From contig OX387182.1 in NCBI GenBank assembly GCA_947561395.2, forward strand, positions 31,613,949-31,677,948: DNA of 64,000 bases, read 5' to 3'. The notes under the pieces were generated by a model. The model was given only the letters and a program-made list of their open reading frames with translations, made no database searches and was not told where the DNA came from. Shown one piece after another: positions 36,014 to 47,543 of the stretch. Positions within the stretch are counted from its first letter, which is position 1, and each line of letters begins with the position of its first letter. The DNA is from Buxus sempervirens (Eukaryota > Streptophyta > Magnoliopsida > Buxales > Buxaceae). Made by a program: the position numbers and the translations under genes.

Positions 36014-36790
36014 ATGGCTAGTAGAGGATGACAAGCACAAGCCAATATTCCTATAGAGAGGCCGGATGAGGCCGAGGAGCAACAACAGGATGCCCCACCA
36101 CCTAGTGGTGATATTTGGGCTATGGTGGGTACATTGGCAGATCTCCTCACCAAGGAGAGAGAGGAGAGGCTGAGTCAAAATGGAAATTGGAATAATGGAG
36201 GAGATGGACACAGGGATGCACCGAGACACCCTGGAGAGATACAGACAGCACGGGACTTAAAGTAGTTCCGTAAGATGGACCCGTCGATCTTTAGTGGATT
36301 GCCAGACCCGATGGAGGCCGAGAGGTGGCTTCTGAGAGTTGAGTGGATATTTGAGGCTATGGATTGCCCTGGTGACAGGAGGGTGAGATTAGCCGCGTTT
36401 TTTGTTTGAGGGGGAAGCAGCTTATTGGTGGAGAGCTGTAAGGAGGCAAGAACCCCATGCTATTCATATGACATGGGATAGGTTCACGGAGACATTCTTC
36501 GGGCAGTATTTTTCAGACGAGGCCTGTCTACAGAAGGGGAGAGAGTTCATAGACATCACCCAGGGGAGCCAGATTGTGGATCAGTACGAGGAGAGGTTTT
36601 CGGGGTTGTCTAGATTCGCACCCCATATGGTGCAGGATGAAAGGAGGACTACACACTTCGAGAGGGGTTTGAGGCCAGACATCCGGAGTATGTTGACTGT
36701 ATTCATCTGCACAGAGTATAGTGATATAGTATGTTGGGTCACTAGAGCAAAGAGGGATATTGAGACCAGAGCAGGATTGAGTAGAGCCAG
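36014..36790 (+). pseudogene. gag fossil of G5, N-terminal and capsid-like part
   Basis: Begins 113 bp after the primer site with an acidic, glutamine-rich N-terminus (IPIERPDEAEEQQQDAPPP), then the retrotransposon-gag core: FRKMDPSIFSGLPDPMEAER, WIFEAMDCPGDRRVRLAAF, FEGEAAYWWRAVRR, WDRFTETFFGQYFSDEAC. This is the pattern of plant Ty3/gypsy gag. It is degraded, with several breaks, and is cut by the insertion of G6 at 36791. Confidence 0.85.
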
Positions 36791-37715
36791 TGTAACGCCC
36801 CAGATCCGTGTTACGTAATAAAACCCTAACTCGGCTCCGGAGGTTAAATTTTCACTCAAGATCGATATATATGAGGGAAGGAAAACATGAAATAAACAAT
36901 AACTAGATAATCAGAGTGCGCTACAATCCCAAATTTAAATAATAAATACAGGAATATAACTCTAAACTCACATAACCCGAGCAACTACCCGCAGGTATCA
37001 TCCTCTACAAGAGCAGCTAAAAACAAAACAAAACAAAACAAAACAAACGGTATAAGATACAAATATCTCAGTGAGCAGCACATGCAAGTACAAAACCATT
37101 TAGTTTAGTTCTAAAACATGCCACGGTAAAACATATCGGTGACGGTAACACATATAAACCGAGTAGTTCGACGAAATTCCAACAATCCAATCGATATAAC
37201 CGCAAAAATCCATCATATAAACCCAAATAATAACATCAGTATCAAATCTCAAATAATCCAATCGATATAATCGCAAAAATCCATAATATAAACCCAAATA
37301 ATAACATCGGTATCAAATCTCAAATATAGCCTTGAAATCGCGTATAACCAGGTAACCATATGTAAAACCCCAGTTTTGAGTAGAAAAAAAAAATTTTTTT
37401 TTTTGAGATTGTATATATATATGATAATAATGATAATAGAAAATAATACAAGATAAAATAAAATATATATACATGGAAATGGACACCGGAATTTTGATAG
37501 GTTAATCAACATTTAATTATTACTGGAGATTGGGGTCATTAGTGGCAAAGAAAATAGAGGAGAATATTATTAAGTAATTAATTTCGAACTTAAAAATATT
37601 GTAGTAGATAGGGAATTAGCAATTAAGCAATCCGGGTAAAGTCAAGTTAAATAAGGGGTAGAAAGGGTATTCCGAGGGTTAATTAGGGTGAATTAGGTTA
37701 AACTTTTGCGATGTC

Positions 37716-37723
37716 TATAAATA
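37716..37723 (+). promoter_or_regulatory. TATA box of G7 LTR
   Basis: TATAAATA about 355 bp from the LTR start, 140 bp before the donor-like CCAG/GTGAGT. Confidence 0.6.
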
Positions 37724-38139
37724 GGTAACTTATATAAAATTTTCGGAGAGATTGGGGAAAAGTTGCTTCTCCGAAAATTAGGGCGGCGGCCGAAGCTTGG
37801 GACTCGAGGGGAGTCCATAAAAAATGGTTGGAAACTTGAAGAAGATCTCCAATACCAGGTGAGTGGCACTGTTTTAAAACCTGGTTTTGTGTTATTCGTA
37901 GTTTTTAATTCGAATGCATATGGTTGTGGAATGAGATTATTCACTGGGTTTCTGGGCGGAGATAGTCCGAAGGATTTTCTGTATAACTAATTGGGGATAA
38001 ATGAAAAGTGTGCTAGATTAATTTCAAAATAGGTTTGAATGTGTTCTGGGGGTATTAGGAGACTAGAGGAGTGGTTACAGACTGGAAAATTTCGGCCAGA
38101 GTTGAAGATTTGGATTTAACAGAGAACCGAAAAACACAG

Positions 38140-38370
38140 TGGGTATCGGCCCACTTGGCGCCCACTTTAGGAAGTAGGCGCATGGAAAAATCAGACTTGG
38201 CACCGAGCTCGCGCCCACTTGGCGCTCAGCTCGCGCGCACTCAAATTCGGTGCGCTTTTCTCGCGCCTATTTCACGCCTTTCTCGCGCTCACTTACTATC
38301 GATTAGGCGCATACCCAATTTTTAGGTCATGTACTATCCGCCCACCTCGCGCCCACCTCAGGAGGTGAGC
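38140..38370 (+). repeat. CpG-rich GCGCC cluster of G7
   Basis: In otherwise AT-rich LTR sequence this stretch repeats CTTGGCGCCC, CTCGCGCCCA, CTCGCGCGCA and AGGCGCAT words. Every G copy has a CG-rich cluster at the matching place downstream of TATA, but with a different word. Confidence 0.75.
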
Positions 38371-38697
38371 GCATAGTCCATTTTCTTACCAAATTGCATA
38401 ATTGAGTAAACCAATGCGGATTTTGATGATAGGAGGTCTTCGATCACTTAACAAGTTACTTGTTTAGGACGTTAGAGACAAAATTACTTATGAGAACATT
38501 AAAGATAGATTCTGGAAATTTCTTAAGCACTTCCAATGTAAATATAGGGCAAATTGTAGGTGAAGTTCTGGATACCACTGGAGATTTACTTTTAGTTCTT
38601 TTGGTTAAATACTGTACTTGATTGAGATTTTATTAAACCCTGTTTTCTTGATGGCAAGTCTTGAATTATGTTGCAAAGATTATTTACTTGTTTACTT

Positions 38698-38850
38698 GTG
38701 AAGAATTACTGTTCTGGTTGGAACACTTGGGAAGAATTACTGTTCTGGCTGGAACACTTGTGAAAAATTACTGTTCTGGTTGGAACACTGGTGTGAGTTG
38801 ATGTTCTGGTTGGAACAATGGTGTGAGTTGATGTTCTGGTTGGAACAACT
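38698..38850 (+). repeat. tandem repeat of 30-31 bp in G7
   Basis: Five units starting at GTTCTGG (38711, 38742, 38773, 38803, 38833) with the core GTTCTGGTTGGAACACTTG. T5 lies just downstream, 68 bp after the array. Confidence 0.9.
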
Positions 38851-39713
38851 AGTGATGTGTGTACTGAATGCGGAGTTTTAATTGGTGATTTATCGGTTTT
38901 GGTTTAGCTTGTCCTGGTGTGCACACCCCTTTTTCTGGGCCGCACGACGAGGTGCATGAAGAAGTGATGCTCGCCTAGGGACTGGTTTGGAGTCGCCACT
39001 GCCTGAGAGGTGCAGGCAGACACAAAGGGCACCTATCCGGGCCTAATTAATCTGGTCTGCGGCTTTTTAAAGATCTGAGTAAGTTCTCGGTTACGTCTAG
39101 GGAAGTCCGAAGACACCCTAGCCCGCCCCGTCAATTGACAGGTCCCGTGGGTCTCCTTGGTCTTGAGTTAACTTATTTTTCACCCAATTCCTAAGCCAGC
39201 ATGCACACTTATTTGGTCTGAGTGGGACCCTCTGGTGGTGTGGATCCCTTCTTTATTTGATTTTATCTTTTTTATCAATTAGTGAAGTGGGTCTGATATG
39301 GGCCTTGTTGGAAGGCCCAGAGGAATCCAAGTTGGGCTAAAGTCAAGCCCAAGGCCCAAATCGGGTTATTGGGTAACCCTTATTGGATTTTGGCTATTTG
39401 ATTTGAAGGTTTATTTATATTTACACAATTTATCGGGTTTGAGTTTTTATGGCCCATTGGGCTTGGGTTTGGCCCACGGGCAGTTAATCATGTGGCCTTG
39501 AGTCCGTTTATCAAAACGGGCCTTGGTTAGGCCATTCGGGATGTGGGCCCCATTGGAGGGCCCACGAAGCCTTGGTGGGCCCACCTAGGCCCACAGTCTC
39601 AAGAAATGGCTTGGAATTATCCAAGAAGCCCAATTAATCGGGTCAAGTTTAAATGGGTCGGATTGGGTCCAACCGGGTTAGAAAAATTACTTTTTTAAGT
39701 TACCTTATCGAGT

Positions 39714-39818
39714 GACCATATTTCAATCACGGTCTGGGCTAAACCGTAATTTTAATACGGTTCAGGCCAGACCGTAGATTAATTACGGGCACGCCTGAAC
39801 CGCTCTAAGTTTACGGTT
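39714..39818 (-). repeat. downstream palindrome quartet of T5 (28-bp period)
   Basis: Four 21-nt units start at 39714, 39742, 39770 and 39798, exactly 28 bp apart, with arms such as AACCGTAAT/ATACGGTT and GACCGTA/TTACGGGC. Confidence 0.9.
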
Positions 39819-40590
39819 TTCATCCGAACTTGCATTCTTGTGCCAATTTCGACCGGAATCAATTCTGTGGTCTTCTTGGAATGTTCTTCAATGTCTGGGC
39901 TGATTCCACTGTGTTCAGAATCCTTCATTTCCTTCATTTGGCCTAAAAGGCCATTTCTCCTTTTTCCCTTTGTTTTTCTTGAAGCAACAAGACTTTATCT
40001 TGATTATTTGCAGCCAAATTCAAGAATGGGAAAGGGGGAATTTACAGGGGAAGATCTAAGGAGTATAAACTCCTTTTGTATTTGCAAGCATTATTAACCA
40101 AAATATTAGATTTTTTAGTGTTCTATGAGTCCATCTTTTATATCATGGAATATTGCTCATTTGCATAGAGGATCCCATCAAAACAAAAACAAATTGATTA
40201 GTAAGCAAGTAATAAAAATAAAAAGAAATCCAAAATTACTCAAATGAAGGAATTCACATGTATATTGAAAGAAATGAACCATTAAGATTATTACCACACT
40301 ATTACTCCTAGATTTGTCGATGTCTGGATTCTCCGAGAAATCTGGTATCGCTTCCGCATCCTTCAAAGATTCTTAAGTTGGTTTTGAAAGGGGTTTGTTA
40401 GGTGGCTACATTCAAAGGAGGGTTATGTAAAGCTTGGGCATGGTTTTGGTAAGATAGGGGTATTTTGGGAACAAAAGAAGTTTGGGTTAGGGGTGATGGT
40501 GGTTGGGCAGGGCTTGGCCGTGGAGAGCACCAGGAGGGAGAGGGGAGCCAGCAAGGAGGAAGGCCTCTTGAAATGAGGGGGGTGGCCTCT

Positions 40591-40600
40591 CTATTTATAG
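40591..40600 (-). promoter_or_regulatory. TATA box of T5 LTR
   Basis: The self-complementary CTATAAATAG lies 13 bp from the first promoter-side palindrome. Confidence 0.65.
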
Positions 40601-40613
40601 GCAGAATTTTCGT

Positions 40614-40818
40614 GCCCGTATTTGAAGTACGGGCATGCCTTGCACGTACTTCAAGTACGGGCGTGCCTTGCCCGTAATTCAAATACGGGCGAAAAACGAA
40701 TATTTGCAATTATCGCAGATTCTTCCGTACGGGACGCGTGTCCCGCCACGCGTCCTCTTCTAGAAGCTTGCCCGTAGTTGAAGTACGGGCATGCCTCGCC
40801 CGCACTTCAAATACGGTC
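40614..40818 (-). repeat. promoter-side palindromes of T5 (28-bp period)
   Basis: 21-nt palindromes with arms GCCCGTA/TACGGGC start at 40614, 40642 and 40670 (28 bp apart), and a second pair starts at 40770 and 40798 (28 bp). Between them is a GGACGCGTGTCC palindrome, also present in T2 and T4. Confidence 0.92.
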
Positions 40819-41479
40819 CAGCACGTTTTTAAAATGTTTGGATTTCAAACCTTCATTCAATTTGGTTTATTTAAAGATTTTTATCCGATTTTTTGATTAT
40901 TTTATTATAAAACGAGATTCTCTTATTAAAAAAAAAATAAAGATATGATTATTTTTATTTATTTAATTCATCTATTCTGCTTTTTGCTGCTATTTTGCCA
41001 CATGGGCAGCTTTCTTTGAAACTTCAACTGCCCATAACTTCTCTGTCTGATGTCCGATTTTAGCAAATTTGGTGTCGTTGGAATCAGCTCGGAACATACT
41101 ATCCACTGGGATCAAATTGGGCAGTTGAATTGGGATCGAGCAAAAAGTCAACTTTCACTCCCCCAAAAGTTTGACCGGCTCATAACTTCCTCATCCGGAC
41201 TCCGATTCCAGCAAACTCAGTTGCATTAGAAACGTGTCGAAATGCTCTTTTCAATGAGAGGAAGTTTGATGGCCAATTCTCTTTGGATCAAAAAGTCAAA
41301 TTTTGGCCCCCCAGGGTTTGACTTTTTAATTGAAATTTTCATTTTCTTCATTTTCTGGGGTGCAAAAATCAGGTGTCTACACCTGGATCAAGAGTCTAAG
41401 CTTAGTAATGTGATGCCTTTGTTTTATTGGGGTAATGGCATGGCCATGGAGTGTTGCCACGACCGGTGTAGAGCAGCCA

Positions 41480-41560
41480 GAAACCCTGAGTAGGCCGGCA
41501 CTGGATGACGAAACCCTGAGTAGGCCGTCATTTCAGAGTATCCGAAACCCTGAGTAGGCC
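41480..41560 (+). repeat. GAAACCCTGAGTAGGCCG tandem repeat in G7
   Basis: Three units starting at 41480, 41510 and 41543; homologous in reverse complement to 42297-42420 of G6. Confidence 0.8.
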
Positions 41561-42296
41561 GGAACTGTGTACATGGAGGTGTGGAGGTCGCTCTAGCATG
41601 TTGATTAACCAATCAAATAATTGCATAACATTGACCATGGTGGGATTTCTTTGTTATCTGATTTTTGGTATATATATATTATGGGATTGTGGTAACATTG
41701 GGGTTTTCTTTTTATTGGTTTCATCAAAGTCTTGCCTTCTTGCTCATGTGATTATCCGACTCATATTTTACAAACTGTAAATTGTATTTGTGCATGCATG
41801 TGCTGCTCGCTGAGATATTCGTATCTCATTCCCTCGTTGTTGTTTGTTTTTCAGACACGTTTGGAGAGCCGGTACTTGCGGGTTATGTACGGGGCCATGT
41901 GAGTTATTATTTTGGGGTTATTTTTTTTGCGCACCCTGTTTCGCAATAATATTAACTTCATGTTTTCCTTACTCTGGTAGTGTGATCCTGTTAATTATAA
42001 TAACCTCTGGAGACGAGTTACAGGTTTTCCATGTGACTTGGATCTGGGGCGTTACACCATACATCAATGAAATCATAATTTCAAATAACTCAGGGTTTCG
42101 AAATACTGGAGTGTTTATCATGGGCCACTCCGCACCAATAGAGTATTTTATCATGGGCTACTCTGCACCAATAAACCAGCGAATAAAACATCTTGTCAAA
42201 TAAAGTCAAATCTCAAACGTTTTGTCAATGTCATGTAGTTGCTTAAATTGGTTAATTGACATGCCAAGGCAACATCCATCCCTCCATGTACATAGT

Positions 42297-42420
42297 TCCG
42301 GCCTACTCAAGGTTTCGGAACTCTGAAATGACGGCTTACTCAAGGTTTCGTCATCCAATGCTGGCCTACTCCCCGGGTTTCGGCATTGACAACCCAGCCT
42401 ACTTAGGGTTTTGGGTTGCT
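42297..42420 (-). repeat. GGCCTACTC..GGTTTCG tandem repeat in G6
   Basis: Four diverged units of about 30-35 bp reading CCTACTCAAGGTTTCGG. The reverse complement matches the tandem block of G7 (41480-41560), so both LTRs carry it at the same relative place near their 3' end. Confidence 0.8.
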
Positions 42421-42421
42421 C

Positions 42422-44300
42422 TACACAGGTAGTGGCAACACTCAAGGTCATGCAATTACATCAATGAAGCAATAACATTATATTACTAAGCTTAGACATC
42501 TGGATCCAGGACAAACTAGACCTTAAGTAAAATAAACTCAGCAACTCAACTCAATGTAATAAATCGACATGTAAAAACAACATCTCATGCCACCACGGCT
42601 AAACGCAAACAATATTTATCATGGGTCACACAGGACCAGCTCGCTCCATCATGGAGTTCTCAAAGTAATTCCCAAATAAATTTCACAGAACTGAATAATA
42701 TATGATTCTAAATCAGCCACCGATATAAAACAACATTCATGTAAATCATTTCTGGAGTGTGCCATACATTCAAAAATAAACTAGTATAATGGTGTAGATA
42801 AATTCCCAGCAAAATAATATTGTTCAAAACTAAATTTTCAGAATAAAACCCATTATACAATAATCAAAATAAGTATCGGAAAACTTCAGCAAAACAGTTC
42901 ATAGATTCTCAATTCCTTCATGTAGAGGTTTCAAGTATAATTATATTCTATACACCTATAGGAAAACAATATTTTATTTGAAAGCCCCAAGAAATAGACA
43001 TTTGTATAATCTGCCCAGACATAACATTAACCAAGAATATTGTCTCATGAAATCCAATTATAATTTCTAAACTAAAGAACCATATGCAAATAGATGTTTA
43101 TAAACAAAGATCCCAAGAGATCCACTTTATAAGTTCTATCTAGCAAGTAAAAGTTGAATAAAAACTCGAATAAATCAGTGTCACCAAATCTGAAATCTTA
43201 AGAATAAACTTGGTTTTACATAAATTAGAAAAACAATCAAAAGTTCTGACCAAAACTTTTTTAGTACAGGTGGAGATTAACTAACTTTATTTCTTAGTGT
43301 TCATATCTAAAACTTTCCTTCTTTTATCTTTGTAAAGAATAGTTATTATTATTATAGCTTACTTCAGAATCTGAGTTACTCTTATCTAGATCATATGAAA
43401 TAGTAACTATATAATCAAAATCCGAATTCCGTTTTCTAAATAATCAGCCATACCTAGCTCAAAAGTTATAGCTGGAGATATATGACTATCACCTCCATTT
43501 ACAGCTCCTTTAATCTAACCATCCATGTTACACCAACGCCCCAACTAATAATTTCTAATTAATCCTTTAAGTAATTTCCCCAATTGTGTTTTACAAATTA
43601 AAATGTGTATGTGTTGGACCAATTTCAGCATTCTAAGAATACTCAAATACTTAACTATACAGGTTTTCGATTTCACTAATTTATACCTTAGATATGATCA
43701 CATTTTTCATTGTCTCCTATACCTCAAAAGTCCTTTAATAACTTCTAATTAAACTCCCTTAATAATCCCAATAGAAGAAACTTAAAACAATTAAAGAAGT
43801 GTTGTAAGTGTGCTGGGTGCCAACCTTTGGGGAGGTAGGCGCCACTCAGCAGCACTCAGCGCACCCACTAAAATCCACAATGTGAGGTGCGGCTGATGCA
43901 AACCAACTAGGACTGACCTACTGTTGAACTCCCAGACCTTTTCCATCACCTTCCTAATCCTCTAAGCATGCCTTTAACATAAATTTGAATTTAAATAATA
44001 CATAAAACCAAGCCATAAGGAAGCAGCCGCCCATAGTAAAATATTCAGAGTTTTCAGCAACATCCAATGAATGAATTTAAGTTCTAAATGGAATGATCTA
44101 ATTTTTTTCATTTAGATCACTACCAGCATGATTTTAATCATCCAAACCATCAATTAACATGCAAACAAATTTAATCTAATCATAGATTCATGTATTTCAT
44201 GCCTAGGGGCCAATAACAACAAAAACAGGGAATCGGCTAAATACTTGCTCAAAGCTAAACTAAAATTCCAGTTAAAAACATCCAAAAAAATCGAATTGTG
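42422..44300 (-). other. G6 LTR middle (presumed leader intron), no gene
   Basis: AT-rich sequence with no coding frame of note and no RNA gene. It lies between the donor-like and acceptor-like motifs of the G6 LTR and contains the short CG-rich GGCGCC/AGCGC cluster at 43820-43890. Confidence 0.5.
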
Positions 44301-45041
44301 CTACTTACCTGGATGAAGACGAATCACAACTCAAAATCTCTGAATTCCACAATCAAAATCTTAGCCACCAACTATCAACTCAGCCGTCAAATTCTTTTGC
44401 TGAAATTTAACCTCTATTGGATCAAAACACTTCAAATCTGAGATCTGATTCTAAATAACAATAGATTTTCAAACGAAAGTGATACAATTAAATATCAACT
44501 CACTCCAGCAGATCTGAATTCGTAGAATTCAGTTACTCTTGCCTACTGCAGATGCATCTCAACTTCAAACCAAAATAGAGATAAGATCCGATGATGATCT
44601 CTTTTGAATCACCACAGCAACTCCAGATCTACTCCTCTCAATCCTAACTCCTCCCTTCTCTGATTGAACTCTCAGATCTCTAACTCACTTTCTCAAATGC
44701 TCAAACTAAACAAACGAATAAAACACTGATTTATATAGCTACCGCCAGAACCAATTTAATTCATGATCCTATGCTTTGACCCTCCACTAACTTCCTGCAC
44801 ATGCACCATCTGTTTCCCTTTGATTCCATGCTTGTCACACCACTGAACCTTCATCACCCAATAAATGAAAATTCCAGTAATGCCCTTAACTATCTAAATG
44901 AAATTATCCCATCCGATTTGACCAAAAGTCCCTGGTTTAACTTCTTGGCCTCCTTTCTTTGAAAATTACTAATTAACATTAATTTAATTACTAAACTAAT
45001 AAAATTTTAATTTCATTAAAAGTTAGGGATTTTATAGCCAG

Positions 45042-45409
45042 ACTGCCATTTAGGCTGCTATGGCAAAGGGGCTTCCCTAGTGGAAGCAAGAGGCCGAGGG
45101 AGATGTTCAAAGGAGAGCCCTCATGTTCCAGGCCCTTGTTCTGCAGCCCCAGGGTCGTGTTACAAATGTGGTCAACCGGGCCACCGCTTTTATGAGTGCC
45201 CTTACCCATCGACTTATTAGCCTTTGGCTGTTAGGCGGCCTCAGCAGACTGATGCACCAATTGCACCAACACCAGTGATTTCCTAGAGACCCCAGTTTCA
45301 GCAGCCAGCGCAGAGAGGACTGATGGGATAAAGACCCCAGGGTAGAGGAGCAGCACAGAGAGGAGTGCAGAGACAGCCAGTACCTGCTCTGCAGTTAGAG
45401 CAGACTAGG
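45042..45409 (+). pseudogene. gag fossil of G5, zinc-knuckle part and following strip
   Basis: Continues gag after the G6 insertion. A CX2CX4HX4C zinc knuckle (CYKCGQPGHRFYEC) is encoded at 45158-45199. Beyond it the glutamine/proline-rich strip typical of the gag-protease linker runs to 45409, where a Tat-like LTR fragment takes over. Confidence 0.75.
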
Positions 45410-46701
45410 TTGGAGTCGCCACTACCTGATGGGGTGCAGGCAAACACCTGGGTGCCTAGATTTGTCTAGTAGGCTGGTCTGCGGCTTGAGATTCTAAGTA
45501 TGGTATCAGTTATGGTTCGGGGAAGTCCGTAGACACCTCGGTCCGCCCCGTTGGAGGGCGGGTCCCATGGGTTTCCCTAGTTTGAGTCAACTGGCTTTGG
45601 TATATCTATCCCGATTCCTAAGTCCAAGACACGCAAATTTTGTTAAGTCTGGCGGGGACCACCAAAGTGGTGTGGGTCCCCTTTTATTTGGTTTTATCCT
45701 GCTTTGTTTACGTGATCTGGGTTTGATTGGGCGGGCCCCATTGGAAGGCCCACGGATCCCCTAATGGGCCTAGCATGACCCATATGTCCCTTTGTGGGGA
45801 TTGAGTCTAACCCTAAAAGCCCTTTAGGGTTTTGGTGAAGTTAATTGATTTTATTTAGGGTTTGAGTGAAAGATTGCATTAAAATTTATTCTTGTGGGCT
45901 GGAATGGTTTGTGGGCCCATTGGGCAGGCCTCACAGTGGTTGCCTTATGTTTTGATTATCTGGATTAAATCATTCTCCATCTGGGCTAGGCATGGGCTTG
46001 GGGCCCATAACCTAGGTTTGGGCTTGAAAGCCCATGGCTCGATGGGTTAGGGTTTGGGTACCCTTTCCTTGTTGGTAAACGGGCTTTCCTTGAAAAGTAA
46101 GTGGGGGCCCGACAGGCCCCAAGCCCAAGGTCTCGGTCAGACCAAGCCTAGTCTATGCCAGCATGCTTCCGATTGGGCTTGAGCTGGGCCTCAAAGGGTG
46201 TGGCCCAGTTGCTTGAGTTATTTATTTGATTTGCAATTAAAGTGTATTTATTGGACTGGGTGGGCCTCGTTAGAAGGCCCACATGTGCTCAAGTTGGGCC
46301 CATTGGGCTCCAAGGCCCATGTTGGTTTTTGGTTGACCCAGAAACTCTATTGGATGACTTGTTTTAATTGAAAATGGATAAAAAACTGGACAAGGGTGAA
46401 AACGTGATCTTTTTTGGAGTTTTTGGGTGTATCCGAAATTGTATTTCAGATACTCCTTAAAAAAAGTATCCAAAATATATTTTCGGATACAAAGGAAGTA
46501 GGGCTTATCCGACCTGAGTTTTCGGATAAGCCCAGAAAACCTATTTTTGGGCTTTTTGAAATGGGATTGGTTTCCTTGGGCTTCTAGGGCTTGCTAGGGC
46601 CTGTGTGGGCCCACAGTTGTTCAGGGGAAGGGTGAGAGCCTCATTTGGCTCTCTTTTGGCTTCTTTTGGGGAATCAAAGGGAAGGGGGTGAGGCTAGGGG
46701 C
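45410..46701 (-). mobile_element. T6: partial Tat-like LTR (downstream part only)
   Basis: The sequence from GGAGTCGCCAC (45412) through the GGCCCA-rich segment and a downstream palindrome array matches the T copies in minus orientation. It begins without the usual LTR 3' end and stops at 46701 against the start of T7. The relation to G5 on its left and T7 on its right is not resolved. No coding sequence. Confidence 0.75.
46427..46531 (-). repeat. downstream palindrome array of T6
   Basis: Three palindromes centred near 46441, 46478 and 46517. The last, with arms GCTTATCCGA/TCGGATAAGC and core CCTGAGTT, matches the last palindrome of T1 and T3. Confidence 0.82.
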
Positions 46702-47274
46702 TGTAAGCACCTCATTTTTGCCCTTCCAGAAGAGCCGGAAATGCAAACCCTGGACGGAAAGTCAAACCCTAAGGGGTGAAAATTTGAATTTTTGATCTAG
46801 TGAAGATTGGCCACCTTGGTTTATCTCAATGGATAGAGAATCCCGACACGAGTCCAACGCAACTGAGTTTGCAGGAATCGGAGTCCGGATGAAGGATTTA
46901 TGGGCCAATCAAACTTGAAGGGGAGCCGAAAGTTGACTTTTTGCCGAACCCCATGCCAGGTGCTTAGTTCTATGTCATTGAATAGAGGGCTCCAATACGG
47001 TTCTAACGCAATTGAGTTTGCTCAAATCGGAGTCTGGACGAAGAAGATATAAGCTGTCGAAGTTTCCGAGCAGCAAAACCGGAAACTGCACACGTGGCAA
47101 AGAAACTGCACACGTGGTGACAAACGCAGCAAAATATCTCAGGGGGCAATCTTTAAATATCCAAAACTTGCCAAATATCTCAGGGACTAAACCAAAATTC
47201 GCAGGGGTTAATCTGCAGATATCTAAAAGTGTCAAATCGGTCAAATTGAGGGGCAAATTTGTAATTTTTTGATT

Positions 47275-47522
47275 TGTATCCGACCAAATATGTCGGATAC
47301 ACATATTTCTGTGTGTATCCAACATATATTGTCGGATACAGAAGATTTTCTAAGCGAGATTCGCGCCGATCCCCCGACAAATTCGTGGCGGCATTAAAAT
47401 TCCAAATTATTGTGTTTTGTATCCGATATTTAATATCGGATACAAGTGGAACTTAGTGTATCCGACCATATAGGTCAGATATACTAAGGATTTAGTGTAT
47501 CCGACCTATATGGTTGGATACA
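47275..47522 (+). repeat. promoter-side palindrome array of T7 (39-bp period)
   Basis: 27-nt palindromes start at 47275 and 47314, then 47418, 47457 and 47496; within each group the spacing is exactly 39 bp. The 47418 copy is perfect with 13-nt arms TGTATCCGATATT. The TATA box follows 9 bp after the last one. Confidence 0.92.
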
Positions 47523-47531
47523 TTAGGTTTT

Positions 47532-47543
47532 CTATAAAAGGGG
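47532..47543 (+). promoter_or_regulatory. TATA box of T7 LTR
   Basis: CTATAAAAGGGG directly after the palindrome array, on the plus strand as expected for this copy. Confidence 0.65.

Larger units (their letters stand above)
38918..41381 (-). mobile_element. T5: short-form Tat-like solo LTR inside G7
   Basis: On the minus strand it starts TGTAGACACC at 41381 and ends GGGGTGTGCACA at 38918, 2464 bp, undivided. The target duplication CCTGG is perfect (38913-38917 and 41382-41386). A TATA box CTATAAATAG on the minus strand is at 40591-40600. The promoter-side array is at 40614-40818 and the downstream quartet at 39714-39818. U3 modules are near 41060 and 41205. No coding sequence. Confidence 0.92.
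37361..42056 (+). mobile_element. G7: solo LTR of the G family inside G6, holding T5
   Basis: Starts TGTAAAACCCC and ends GGATCTGGGGCGTTACA. The target duplication CCATA is perfect (37356-37360 and 42057-42061). Native pieces are 37361-38917 and 41387-42056, about 2.2 kb. It has a TATA box (37716-37723), CCAG/GTGAGTGGCAC (intron side starting 37859), a CpG-rich cluster of GCGCC words (38140-38370), a 31-bp tandem (38698-38850), and TTTTTCAG (acceptor-like end 41854). No coding sequence. Confidence 0.9.
36791..45036 (-). mobile_element. G6: solo LTR of the G family inside G5 gag, holding G7
   Basis: On the minus strand it starts TATAAAATCCC at 45036 and ends GGATCTGGGGCGTTACA at 36791. The target duplication GCCAG is perfect (36786-36790 and 45037-45041). 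Native pieces are 36791-37360 and 42062-45036, about 3.5 kb. The minus strand has a TATA box (about 44730-44737), CCAG/GTAAGTAGCAC (intron side starting 44308) and a pyrimidine-TTAG acceptor-like end at 37017. A GGTAGGCGCC cluster lies at 43820-43890. Confidence 0.88.
33532..45409 (+). mobile_element. G5: gypsy element with 5' LTR, primer site and gag pieces, interrupted by G6
   Basis: Parts in order: 5' LTR (33532-35885), tRNA-Met primer site (35890-35900), gag (about 36014-36790 and 45042-45230, separated by G6) and a short gag-downstream strip to 45409, where a Tat-like LTR fragment begins. Protease, RT and integrase are not present in the window. The element is a fossil with several breaks. 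The gag wording (FRKMDPSIFSGLPDPMEAER, FEGEAAYWWR, CCHC knuckle) fits plant Ty3/gypsy gag, probably a chromovirus. Confidence 0.85.
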
